Source of the DNA: Calothrix sp. NIES-2098 | GTDB lineage: Bacteria; Cyanobacteriota; Cyanobacteriia; Cyanobacteriales; Nostocaceae | Direction: 5' to 3' | DNA: 64,000 nucleotides | NCBI GenBank assembly: GCA_002368175.1 | Contig: AP018172.1 | Coordinates: 923,501 to 987,500, forward strand | Part shown: in pieces, positions 34,240 to 42,937 of the stretch | How the letters are laid out: every line of letters starts with the position of its first letter | Position numbering within the stretch: position 1 is the stretch's first letter | Program-made: the position numbers and the translations under genes | The notes under the pieces: generated by a model | Told to the model about the DNA's origin: nothing | What the model saw: the letters and a program-made list of their open reading frames with translations, nothing else | Database searches by the model: none

Positions 34240-35560
34240 ATGGCTGGGGCCAATGATGTTTGCTGGTGCTTTGGTACTACTTTCGTTAGGTTATCCGGTG
34301 GCCTTTTCGCTGGGTGGAGTGGCGATCGCATTTGGTTTGTTGGGAATTAGCCTAGGTGTGTTTGACCCGATATTTCTCACCGCTATGCCACAGCGAATTT
34401 TTGGCATCATGGCAAATTACACCCTGCTGGCTATCCCTTACTTTATTTTCATGGGGGCAATGCTAGAGAAATCTGGCATCGCTGAGAGACTGTTAGAAAC
34501 GATGGGGATTTTGTTGGGGCGCTTGCGTGGCGGACTCGCTTTAGCAGTGGTATTAGTAGGTGCTTTGCTAGCCGCAACAACTGGTGTAGTAGCGGCCACA
34601 GTAGTGGCAATGGGTTTAATTTCTCTACCAATTATGCTGCGCTATGGCTACAACAAAGAATTAGCTACGGGTGTAATTGCCGCCTCAGGAACTTTAGGGC
34701 AAATTATCCCGCCGAGTGTGGTGTTAGTGGTACTGGGCGATCAGTTGGGCGTGTCGGTGGGCGATTTGTTCATCGGTTCTGTGATTCCCGGTTTGATGAT
34801 GGCGAGTGCTTTTGCCTTTCACGTGCTGATTGTGGCGTTTTTAAAGCCCGATGTAGCCCCAGCTTTGCCTGCCGAAGTGCGAGAAATTGGTGGTAAAGCT
34901 GTGGGAAGGCGGGTAATTCAGGTGATGATGCCGCCTTTAATTCTGATTTTTTTGGTACTGGGAAGTATATTTTTTGGCATTGCTACCCCAACAGAAGCCG
35001 GGGCGGTGGGTTGTGCTGGGGCGATCGCCCTTGCTGCTGCTAACCGTCAACTCACCTGGAAATCGTTGCGTCAGGTTTGCGATACCACTTTGCGCATCAC
35101 TAGCATGGTGATTTTTATCCTGTTCGGTTCGACAGCTTTTAGCTTAGTCTTTCGAGGGTTAAATGGCGATCAATTTATGTTTGATGTGCTTGCCAATCTT
35201 CCTGGCGGTAAAGTTGGCTTTTTGATTGTCAGCATGACTGTGGTATTCATCCTTGGCTTTTTTATTGACTTTTTCGAGATCGCCTTTATTGTGATTCCAC
35301 TGTTTGTCCCAGTCGCCCAGCAGTTAGGCATCGATCTTGTGTGGTATGGGGTGGTGTTGGGCGCAAATCTCCAAACTTCATTTCTGACGCCTCCCTTTGG
35401 CTTTGCCTTATTCTACCTACGCGGTGTTGCGCCACCAGAAGTGACGACATCTGATATTTATCGCGGTGCTGTACCGTTTATTCTGCTGCAACTATTAGTA
35501 GTCGTATTAATTATTGTTTTCCCTGGAATTGTCAGTTTCTTACCTTCTTTGGGAAGTTGA
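34223..35560 (+). CDS. TRAP transporter large permease (DctM-like)
   Basis: 445 residues, full family length with about twelve hydrophobic helices. Typical DctM segments: LLSLGYPVAFSLGG, ASGTLGQIIPPSVVLVVLGDQ, ATPTEAGAVGCAGA and LQTSFLTPPFGFALFYLRGV. It is the ion-coupled membrane subunit. It overlaps the small permease, and is followed by a T-tract after a HIP1 palindrome and then the convergent binding-protein gene. Confidence 0.92.
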   Translation: MTLAYEWLGPMMFAGALVLLSLGYPVAFSLGGVAIAFGLLGISLGVFDPIFLTAMPQRIFGIMANYTLLAIPYFIFMGAMLEKSGIAERLLETMGILLGRLRGGLALAVVLVGALLAATTGVVAATVVAMGLISLPIMLRYGYNKELATGVIAASGTLGQIIPPSVVLVVLGDQLGVSVGDLFIGSVIPGLMMASAFAFHVLIVAFLKPDVAPALPAEVREIGGKAVGRRVIQVMMPPLILIFLVLGSIFFGIATPTEAGAVGCAGAIALAAANRQLTWKSLRQVCDTTLRITSMVIFILFGSTAFSLVFRGLNGDQFMFDVLANLPGGKVGFLIVSMTVVFILGFFIDFFEIAFIVIPLFVPVAQQLGIDLVWYGVVLGANLQTSFLTPPFGFALFYLRGVAPPEVTTSDIYRGAVPFILLQLLVVVLIIVFPGIVSFLPSLGS

Positions 35561-35569
35561 GGAATTATA

Positions 35570-35621
35570 GCGATCGCACACGCTGGAGAAATGATGGAGA
35601 GTATGCGATCGCACTTTTTTT
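35570..35621 (+). terminator. Possible terminator built on HIP1 palindrome
   Basis: TGCGATCGCA (35604-35613) followed by C and seven T, 44 bases after the dctM stop. A second GCGATCGC lies at about 35571. The stem is short, so the call is tentative. It separates two convergent genes. Confidence 0.35.
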
Positions 35622-35634
35622 GAACTTGAGCGCT

Positions 35635-36738
35635 TTAACTGTTAGTTGATGTTGCAAAATTGGCATAGCTCAATTCATTGATGCGATTCCAGCTAAAAAT
35701 ATTTTGACGAAAGGCTTTCCACTGTTCGTATACTTGTTTGAAGCTGGCATCTTTACTGGCATTCTCATCAAAAATCTCAAAAGAGATTTTCTGCGCAGCT
35801 TGCATAATCTCTTGGCTGTAGGGAACCAGCTTAGTACCAGCAGATTTTAATCGGATCAATGCTTCTCCATTCAAAGCATCATACTGACTGAGCATATTTA
35901 AATTAGCTTCTGCACTGGCGGTTTTTAAAACTTCTTGATACTCTTTGGGCAAACGCTTCCAGGCGTTGAGATTCACCAGTATGTCTAAAGTTGGCCCTGG
36001 CTCCCACCAACCTGGATAATAATAGAATTGCGCGGCTTTATGTAAACCGAGTTTTTCGTCATCGTAAGGGCCAACCCACTCAGCAGCATCAATCGCACCC
36101 CGATCTAGTGCTAAATAAATTTCGCCTCCTGGTAAAACTTGCACGTTCACTCCCAAACGCGACATGACTTGTCCGCCCAATCCGGGAATGCGCATTTTCA
36201 ACCCTTTGAGGTCAGCTACAGATTTGATTTCTCTTTTGAACCATCCGCCCATCTGTGCGCCAGTACTCCCAGCAGGAAAACTGATGACATTGAAGTTGGT
36301 ATAAACTTTCTGGATAGCTTCTAATCCGCCACCCTGATAAAGCCAAGCATACTGCTGTTGAGCATTTAAGCCGAAGGGTACGGAGGTAGCGAAAGCTAAT
36401 GCTGGGCTTTTGCCGATGTAATAATAGCTGGATGTGTGGCCGCATTCCACGGTTCCAGCTTGTACTGCATCCAAAACTTGTAATCCTGGCACTAATTCGC
36501 CAGCCGCAAAGGGGGTAATCTTGAAACGTCCGTTGGTCATTTCTGCAACCCGCTTGGACACAGTCTCTGCACCGATAAAAGTGCCCAAAGACTTAGGCCA
36601 GCTAGTAGCCATTCGCCAACGCACATTAGGGAGTCCAGTTTGCACATTAGGCGATGTCCCAGTTCGGGCGCAGGAAGCTACGGTAGCCGCTGTTACGGAG
36701 GCGATCGCAGCTGTATTTAAGACCTCTCGACGTTTCAT
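35635..36738 (-). CDS. TRAP transporter substrate-binding protein (DctP/TakP-like)
   Basis: 367 residues. The N terminus has a twin-arginine-like KRREVL, a hydrophobic stretch and the lipobox VASC (Cys near 23), so it is probably an exported lipoprotein. The mature part starts WRMATSWPKSLGTF and includes KMRIPGLGG and AIDAAEWVGPYDD, closest to the TakP group that binds 2-oxo acids. The conserved Arg in MRIPG is the carboxylate clamp. It is transcribed towards its permease genes, not with them. Relatives serve Na-dependent organic-acid or amino-acid uptake in cyanobacteria. Confidence 0.9.
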   Translation of the reverse strand: MKRREVLNTAAIASVTAATVASCARTGTSPNVQTGLPNVRWRMATSWPKSLGTFIGAETVSKRVAEMTNGRFKITPFAAGELVPGLQVLDAVQAGTVECGHTSSYYYIGKSPALAFATSVPFGLNAQQQYAWLYQGGGLEAIQKVYTNFNVISFPAGSTGAQMGGWFKREIKSVADLKGLKMRIPGLGGQVMSRLGVNVQVLPGGEIYLALDRGAIDAAEWVGPYDDEKLGLHKAAQFYYYPGWWEPGPTLDILVNLNAWKRLPKEYQEVLKTASAEANLNMLSQYDALNGEALIRLKSAGTKLVPYSQEIMQAAQKISFEIFDENASKDASFKQVYEQWKAFRQNIFSWNRINELSYANFATSTNS

Positions 36739-37319
36739 GATTTAATTTTTGGGAAACTAGTCAGAATTTTAAGTTAATTTGGGTACGGAAATGAAGAGCA
36801 TTTTATCCAAGTCTTAAAAGCGATCGCTAGTTTTTTGCAGATTAGAAAAAATTACATATTAAAGTGGTCTAGTTAAAAGAAAAAGAATAAATGCTGAGTA
36901 CTTAATGACCAATAGCTCGATATTAGCTTAAAACAATTTTTTACAATACCTGCCTTTTACTGTCATCACTTAATTAAGACATATATTCGTCATAAGTTGT
37001 TGATAACTTTGTCACTACTATGTGCAATATTTAGTCTAACGAAAATTTATTACTTTTAAAAAGTTCGTTGTACATATCCTTTATAGATATATTGTTGAGG
37101 AGTTACATACTTTATATTATATACAACTTAATATCAGACAAAGCTTTCATTTATAGATGAAAGTTTTACTGCTAGAGATTAGCTACTTCCTAAAGCCAGA
37201 AACTTTTTCAAAATCAGTGTTTGTCTAAATTTAAAACATTGTCAACCAATGCTTATAAAATTTTGAGAAAATCACCAAAATATGATGAGAAAAATTTATT
37301 AATTCTTTTGGAGCTATAA
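36739..37319. other. Intergenic promoter region, nothing specific recognised
   Basis: About 580 bp between the divergent TRAP binding-protein and deacetylase genes, AT-rich, with no frame of protein character. It must hold both promoters. One HIP1-like site at about 36820. Confidence 0.45.
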
Positions 37320-38228
37320 ATGCATAAAAACAAATTATTTCTTTACTCATCAACGATATTGATTGCTAGTTTTATTGTGCTAGCGCCGATCGAACCAAAA
37401 GTTTCACAAGCACAAAGTGGACAAAATAATGCTACAGGTATCTCTGATGGAATTCATCAACGTATTGAGGAATTTAAGGAGACAATGCTTACCATTTTAA
37501 AGCAACAAGCACAAGTAAAGGGCTTGTCCTATACTGTACCACCAAATTTTCAAGGAACAACAATCAAAGCAGCAAAACTTACTTCATCTGAGAAGGTAAT
37601 TGCGCTTACATTTGATGATGGCCCTTGGCCCGAAAGTACTAACCAAGTGCTAGATATTCTTAAAAGCAATAATATCAAAGCGACATTTTTTGTAATTGGT
37701 CAGAATGTGAAAAATTACCCAGACTTATTGAAGCGGGAAAATGCAGAAGGTCACGTAATTGGCAACCATACTTGGCATCATTGGTACCAATTTATGAATG
37801 AACAGACAGCAGCTTATGAAATTGAGCGCACAGCAGAATTAGTTAATCGAATTACCGGAGTTAAAACAAATTTATTTCGCCCACCTGGTGGAATCATGGA
37901 CAATGGTGTGGCTGATTATGCTAGAAATAGGAAATACACTATCATTCTTTGGTCATCTGATTCCGCAGATTACTCGCGTCCTGCTGTACCAAAGTTAATA
38001 AAAAATGTGTTCAGAAAGACAAAGCCTGGTGGTATTGTGCTAATGCATGATGGTGGAGGTAATCGCTCAAGAACTGTGCAAGCTTTACCAGAAATTATTG
38101 CCAAATTTCGCAATGAAGGTTATCGCTTTGTAACTATTCCTGAACTGTTACAAATGGAAGATAAAGACCGAAGCTTTCTTGCTAAGAAAAATTCAGAAGG
38201 CATAAAGCAGGAGGCAACCCACCCTTAA
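37320..38228 (+). CDS. Polysaccharide deacetylase (NodB domain), secreted
   Basis: 302 residues. An N-terminal signal sequence (hydrophobic about 8-25) is followed by a NodB domain: motif 1 TFDDGPWPEST (catalytic base and metal Asp), motif 2 GNHTWHHW (metal His), motif 3 RPPGG, motif 4 LWSSDSADY and motif 5 LMHDGGG. All CE4 motifs are intact. It removes N-acetyl groups from chitin-like, peptidoglycan or exopolysaccharide chains outside the membrane. GGAG lies a few bases before the ATG. A Lys-rich tail of about 25 residues ends the protein. Confidence 0.92.
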   Translation: MHKNKLFLYSSTILIASFIVLAPIEPKVSQAQSGQNNATGISDGIHQRIEEFKETMLTILKQQAQVKGLSYTVPPNFQGTTIKAAKLTSSEKVIALTFDDGPWPESTNQVLDILKSNNIKATFFVIGQNVKNYPDLLKRENAEGHVIGNHTWHHWYQFMNEQTAAYEIERTAELVNRITGVKTNLFRPPGGIMDNGVADYARNRKYTIILWSSDSADYSRPAVPKLIKNVFRKTKPGGIVLMHDGGGNRSRTVQALPEIIAKFRNEGYRFVTIPELLQMEDKDRSFLAKKNSEGIKQEATHP

Positions 38229-38258
38229 AAGAGTGGGATTGAACTATGTTTACTAAGT

Positions 38259-38861
38259 CTAAGGCACATTCATTCCTCGTTGCACTGCGGGACGCTGACC
38301 TACAGTTTCAACCCACCTTTTTAAATTTGGATGATTGTCTAAGGTCAAGCCTTGCATTTGATAAATTGCCACCCAAGGATAGGTTGCCACATCTGCAATT
38401 GAATAATCACCGCAGATAAATTCATTTTTTGATAGTTGCTTATCTAACACACCATAAATTCGTAGAGTTTCCTTTTCATAACGTTCAATGGCGTAAGGAA
38501 TCTTTTCTGGAGCGAATCTTTTAAAGTGATTGAGTTGTCCAAACATTGGTCCTACACCCCCCATTTGAAACATTAGCCACTCCAGCACTTGAAAGCGACC
38601 TTTTTTGTCAGTAGGTAGTAATTTAGCTGTCTTTTCTGCTAAGTAAATGAGAATTGCCCCAGACTCAAAAACTTTGATATCAGTTTCTCGATCGACAATC
38701 GCTGGAATTTTGCTGTTGGGATTAATGGCTATATATTCAGGTGTAAATTGCTCTTGTTTTGTAATGTCAATTTTGTGGACGTTGTAAGATAGTTCTACTT
38801 CTTCCAACATAATGGAAGCTTTACGCCCGTTAGGTGTTGTGAAGGTATATAAGTCAATCAT
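38259..38861 (-). CDS. Glutathione S-transferase (Nu/YfcG-like)
   Basis: 200 residues. Thioredoxin-fold half: MIDLYTFTTPNGRKASIMLEE, NPNSKIPAIVD with cis-Pro, and ESGAILIYLAE. The helical half has WLMFQMGGVGPMFGQ and the N-capping YSIADVATYPW. TPNG and GPMFGQ are typical of the YfcG/YghU group, which shows disulfide reductase or peroxide activity with glutathione. It is convergent with the deacetylase gene (30-base gap). Confidence 0.92.
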   Translation of the reverse strand: MIDLYTFTTPNGRKASIMLEEVELSYNVHKIDITKQEQFTPEYIAINPNSKIPAIVDRETDIKVFESGAILIYLAEKTAKLLPTDKKGRFQVLEWLMFQMGGVGPMFGQLNHFKRFAPEKIPYAIERYEKETLRIYGVLDKQLSKNEFICGDYSIADVATYPWVAIYQMQGLTLDNHPNLKRWVETVGQRPAVQRGMNVP

Positions 38862-39223
38862 GCGATCGTACCCTGGAATATTCGCGATCTCCGAGGGTAG
38901 TTTACCTTAAATTTAAGCTATCCACATCTAAAAACTACATATTCTTTAATTAAAATAACAAAATATTTGCTACAAGGTTTAACTGCACGAGCTATTTCAT
39001 CAAGTTTATGTATTGTTACTGAAATAATATAAAGATTAATTCATAATTTTTATATACAATTATATGGCACAATATCCGGAAGAAATCTTTGATTTAATCT
39101 CATTATTCTTTAAATGATAAATCTACTGGTACAGGCTTATTGGATGTAAAGATAAAAGTACTGACAACAGTATTTGCAAAAGTTAAATTTTATAGGACTG
39201 CCAGTTAAATAATCAAAATAGTT
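38862..39223. other. Intergenic region, nothing recognised
   Basis: About 360 bp, AT-rich, containing the GST promoter on one side and the promoter of the small membrane protein on the other. No motif or gene is recognised. Confidence 0.4.
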
Positions 39224-39493
39224 ATGTATGAACGCTCAAATAAACAAAAAAGTAAGTTTGATGAGAAAAAGATTCGCCAGCTTTTTTTACTCATTTCATT
39301 TGCAAATATAGTAGTAATTTTTGGCTTTTATACTGCCTTTGTACTATTCTCCTATATCGATGTCAATTCAAATTTTATGAATAGATATCCAACCTCAATC
39401 CCTAGCATAGACGACCAATTTCAATGTGAAAAAACTGAGAGAACTTGGCGTAATAATAAATGTTGGGACTATCAACACGATCCTTCTTTTTGA
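39224..39493 (+). CDS. Small single-pass membrane protein, unknown
   Basis: 89 residues. A basic N terminus (about 17 charged or polar residues), one hydrophobic helix (about 22-47) and a short C-terminal part with two cysteines (QCEKTERTW, KCWDYQ) that would lie outside the membrane. No family recognised and no clear RBS. It is convergent with the pentapeptide cluster. Probably real because of the organised topology, but unproven. Confidence 0.5.
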   Translation: MYERSNKQKSKFDEKKIRQLFLLISFANIVVIFGFYTAFVLFSYIDVNSNFMNRYPTSIPSIDDQFQCEKTERTWRNNKCWDYQHDPSF

Positions 39494-39570
39494 TAAGAAG
39501 TATAAAAGTAATCTCCAAGTCAGCCAATCAGGGTAAAATTAATACCTCATACACAGTTTTCCAGCTAAAT

Positions 39571-40935
39571 TCAAGTTTCAGCTTCTGAAACTGAAAGATC
39601 TGTGATTTGTTGACACCAGCTTTCAGGTATTTCTACATTTTCTGGTAGAAGAGTGGTGCGATCGCCAAATGCTAATTCAAGCTGCGCTGATTCTAGGTTT
39701 TCACATCTAGTCATGTCAGCTCCGAAGATTTTGGCTTTCTGAAGAATTGCTTGATTTAAATTAGTACCAGTGAGAATTGCTTCTTGTAGGTTAGCTTCAT
39801 AGAAATTAGCTTGTTCTAAATTCGCTTCATAGAGGTTAGCTTGCTGTAAATTAGCTGTGCTGAATAATACGGCTTCTAAGTTGGCTCCAATCAATTTTGC
39901 ACCTTTTAAGTTACTACCAATTAGGTTTGCTCCTTGCAGGTTGCTTCCCTCTAAATTTGCTCCTTCTAAGTTAGTGTCACACAGAATAGCTTCTTCTAAA
40001 TTAGCATTAGCAAGGCTTGCTGCTTGTAAGTTGGCATCATACAAAATTGCACCTTGCAAGTCAGCCTCATGCATGACTGCTTTGGATAAATTGACTTTTC
40101 GCAAAACAGCTTCTTGGAGATTAGCTTCTGGAAGTATTGCGTTTTGCAAGTTGGCTTCATAGAGAACTGCTCCACAGAGATTTGTTTCTGTTAAGTCTGC
40201 CCCAGAAAGATTAGCACCTATCAGGTTTACCCATTGTAAATTAGCTCCAATTAAAATTGCTCCAGAAAGATTGGCTTCCATCAAATCGGCACCACTAATA
40301 TCTATATCGCGCAAATCTAGTTTCTTATTTGCCAAATCATACTGTGTATTGCGTCTGCCAATTACAGTTAGAGCTGTTTGAATATCTGTAGGAATTTTTT
40401 CCGGTAAAATATCTTCGTCTCGATCGTGCGTCGAGGCGTGTTCTCGGATAAAAGCGGCGAGTATTTCCATAATTGTCCAATGATTTTTTGGGCAATCTCT
40501 GGCAATTCTTTCTAGTGCATATATAGCAGCAAAGCGAGTTTCTATTTTTTCATTACCTAAATGTTCTATTGCTTGATAAAATCTTTCTGTTACTAATTCT
40601 TCTGATTTTTGTTCTGGATAATTAATATCGATTTCTATCTTTCTTTGGTTTTCTGTAATCTGTGAAATAATTTGTGATATTTCAATTCGATCCATTGCTA
40701 GAGAGAGTTTGGAATTATAGTAAGCGTTGATAATCATTGCTATTACCCAAGTAACCATCGCAATTATGGTTATTACTTGAGCGATCGCTGCGATTGTTAT
40801 GTCTAATGACAGCCATTGAAAACTAAAAAAAAATAATTGATTAAAAATTAAAGCCAGAATAAATATTGTTGTTATATATATAAAAAAACTGGTGAGTCCA
40901 TCTGTCTTGAATAAAGACATATAATTTGTCTTCAT
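39571..40935 (-). CDS. Membrane-anchored pentapeptide-repeat protein A
   Basis: 454 residues. Two N-terminal hydrophobic helices (about 14-36 and 45-68) precede a helical domain with RFYQAIEHLGNEKIETRFAAIYALERIA and WTIMEILAAFIREH. A short linker with TDIQTALTVIGRR leads to about 40 A(D/N)LxxA pentapeptides (about 220-425), forming a right-handed quadrilateral beta-helix, and a C-terminal cap. The same three-part architecture recurs in the next genes, so these are tandem paralogues. The helix domain plus repeat solenoid suggests protein interaction at a membrane; no enzymatic motif is present. Confidence 0.9.
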   Translation of the reverse strand: MKTNYMSLFKTDGLTSFFIYITTIFILALIFNQLFFFSFQWLSLDITIAAIAQVITIIAMVTWVIAMIINAYYNSKLSLAMDRIEISQIISQITENQRKIEIDINYPEQKSEELVTERFYQAIEHLGNEKIETRFAAIYALERIARDCPKNHWTIMEILAAFIREHASTHDRDEDILPEKIPTDIQTALTVIGRRNTQYDLANKKLDLRDIDISGADLMEANLSGAILIGANLQWVNLIGANLSGADLTETNLCGAVLYEANLQNAILPEANLQEAVLRKVNLSKAVMHEADLQGAILYDANLQAASLANANLEEAILCDTNLEGANLEGSNLQGANLIGSNLKGAKLIGANLEAVLFSTANLQQANLYEANLEQANFYEANLQEAILTGTNLNQAILQKAKIFGADMTRCENLESAQLELAFGDRTTLLPENVEIPESWCQQITDLSVSEAET

Positions 40936-41597
40936 CTCTGACTCCTTATGTAATTTAGCTTATCCATAGTATTATTTGTAAGTTGCTTTTAGTACAGTAA
41001 AAACACGGACTTAATTAATAAATATATTTGGCCATAACAAAATCTCTATAGATCTACTTACAAATAATAGAAATTACTGTAATGATGTTGCATAAAACTT
41101 CTGTCAACTCTATCTTACATTTGCAAAATCCTCCTTTATCTACCCGCATTAAGAGGGGTAAGTTGACAGATACGATTGATAATTCACTCAGAACTCGCTC
41201 AAACGCCCCTACGACCTTTGAGCAAACAGAAGCTTCGGTTTGAGAAGCTAACTCACCTAGAAATCAATTCCAAGGTTAATACCTCAAGTCTAATGAAGTG
41301 CAATGACTAAATGTTTCTATCTAAGGAGGGATGCCAACGAGCAGGATAATTGATCAATTACAAAATGTGGGTGTCAATAAGCTCTAATGGTATGTTACTG
41401 CCACATTCTCAGGTAGATGATTTGCTAGATATTAACTGTTTGATCGGTAAATAGATTTAATTAGAACTCAAATGTATTGTGGGGTGAAAATCCTAAAGAT
41501 AGATAATCTCTAGCTGTAATCAAGTTTTTAGTTTATGCTGGAAGTTTTTGTGGAAAATATGACATTTATCTCAAAATTGCAAGATGCACTCAGATAA
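40936..41597. other. Intergenic gap in the pentapeptide cluster
   Basis: About 660 bp without a convincing gene. A good Shine-Dalgarno (AAGGAGG, about 41325) precedes only an 18-codon frame. The right end (41563-41597) belongs to the 118-bp direct repeat. It contains the promoter of gene A and may hold a decayed gene. Confidence 0.5.
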
Positions 41598-41680
41598 CTA
41601 GATTGATGCGGAGTTATCTTTACTAGGTTGTCGCCAGTGTGTTGGGGCTTCAACATAATCGGGTAAGCGAGTTGTGCGAT
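41563..41680. repeat. 118-bp direct repeat, copy 1
   Basis: Identical to 42820-42937 except for about two bases; the offset is 1257 bp. It covers the 3' untranslated sequence and the last 27 codons of paralogue B, so paralogues B and C have the same C terminus. Confidence 0.85.
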
Positions 41681-42758
41681 TGCCATTTGCCCTTTCAATC
41701 TGCTGCGATGTTAGATTTTTAGCTCCCTGAAAGTTTGCACCTTTTAGATCGCTTCTATCGAGGAAAGCCTCTAGCAGGTTAGCTTCACCGAGGTTTGCAC
41801 ATAGCAGCTTGGCTTCACTGAGATTTACATTTTGCAGTTCAGCTTGATATAGTTGTGCCTCTTGTAAGTTAGATCTAAAGAGGGATGCTTCTTGTAGTTT
41901 CGCTCCACTAAGGTTTGCATTTTGTAGATTGCATCTCATTAACATTGCGCTTTGCAGATTAACCATATTTAATTTTGCTTGTTGCATAATGGCTTCAGTA
42001 AAGTCTGCCTCTTGCAAATCAGCTTTATTTAAAAAGGCCTCTGCTAGATTAGCTCCTTTAAAGATTGCCTTTTTGAGGTTAGCTTCAAAGAGCATTGCAC
42101 CTCTAATGTCGCTGTAACTTAAATCAAGTCTCTGATTTTCCTTCTCATCATTACAATTGCGTCTTCCAATAACGGTAAGGGCTGCTTGAATATCTGTACG
42201 AAGTTTTGGTTGTTGCTGTATCTCCTCTACTCTCTCCTCTTTAGGCTTTAAAGGAGCATTTTCTCGCACGAAAGCTGTGAGGATTTCCATGATTATCCAA
42301 TAGTCTTTTAGAGAATCTTTAGCAATTCGTTCTAGAGTGTAAATAGCACCTAATCTTACTTCAATTTTTTCATTACCAAGTTGTTCAATAGCCTTCGCAA
42401 AACGTTCTGTAATTTGCTTATCTTCTGCTACTTGTGCATTTTTGAGTGCAGCCTCAGCATTTTCCAAAGCAGCTTTTGCACTTTCATTGGCAGCTTGTGC
42501 GCTTTTATCCATAGCTTCTGCACGCTTGGCTGCATAGTAAGCATTGATTAATACTGCTATGCCACCGAAGATAGTTCCAATAGTTGTTAAACTTCTAGCT
42601 CCATAATCTATTCTTTGCTCTTTTATTAAACCTTTAGTATTGAAAAATGCAAAATCAGAAAATAAAAATATAAATAAAACAGCCGCTAAAAATAGAATAA
42701 ATATAACAGCTAAAATTATTAACCAACCTTTAAGAGCGTCTGTATTGTTATCAGACAT
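41598..42758 (-). CDS. Membrane-anchored pentapeptide-repeat protein B
   Basis: 386 residues from ATG 42758 (a GTG at 42806 would add 16). Two hydrophobic helices (about 10-35 and 55-75) are followed by an Ala/Glu-rich coiled segment (SAQAANESAKAALENAEAAL). The conserved helical domain (AIEQLGNEKIEVRLGAIYTLERIA) and linker with TDIQAALTVIGRRN come next, then about 25 pentapeptides and a C-terminal LPDYVEAPTHWRQPSK tail. That tail and its 3' flank are identical to paralogue C, so recombination or a recent duplication has linked the two. Confidence 0.88.
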   Translation of the reverse strand: MSDNNTDALKGWLIILAVIFILFLAAVLFIFLFSDFAFFNTKGLIKEQRIDYGARSLTTIGTIFGGIAVLINAYYAAKRAEAMDKSAQAANESAKAALENAEAALKNAQVAEDKQITERFAKAIEQLGNEKIEVRLGAIYTLERIAKDSLKDYWIIMEILTAFVRENAPLKPKEERVEEIQQQPKLRTDIQAALTVIGRRNCNDEKENQRLDLSYSDIRGAMLFEANLKKAIFKGANLAEAFLNKADLQEADFTEAIMQQAKLNMVNLQSAMLMRCNLQNANLSGAKLQEASLFRSNLQEAQLYQAELQNVNLSEAKLLCANLGEANLLEAFLDRSDLKGANFQGAKNLTSQQIERANGNRTTRLPDYVEAPTHWRQPSKDNSASI

Positions 42759-42819
42759 AAATTTAAAATTATTTTTGAAGTTCCCAATTACTACGGGGAA
42801 TTTCACTATAAAAGTATAG

Positions 42820-42937
42820 CATTTATCTCAAAATTGCAAGATGCACTGAGATAACTAGATTGATGCGGAGTTATCTTTACTAGGTTGTCGCCAGTGTGTT
42901 GGGGCTTCAACATAATCGGGTAGGCGAGTTGTGCGAT
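42820..42937. repeat. 118-bp direct repeat, copy 2
   Basis: Second copy of the repeat at 41563-41680, here covering the end of paralogue C. The two copies bracket paralogue B's body, so recombination between them would delete exactly that gene. Confidence 0.85.

Noticed and set aside
39857..40162. Plus-strand frame antisense to pentapeptide gene A (and similar ones at 41929, 43081 and 51391)
   Set aside because: The regular five-codon periodicity of pentapeptide DNA keeps antisense frames open. They are mirror images of the repeat.
41220..41290. Possible tRNA-like fold in the pentapeptide intergenic gap
   Set aside because: A short hairpin is present, but no T-loop consensus, anticodon arm or acceptor pairing could be found.
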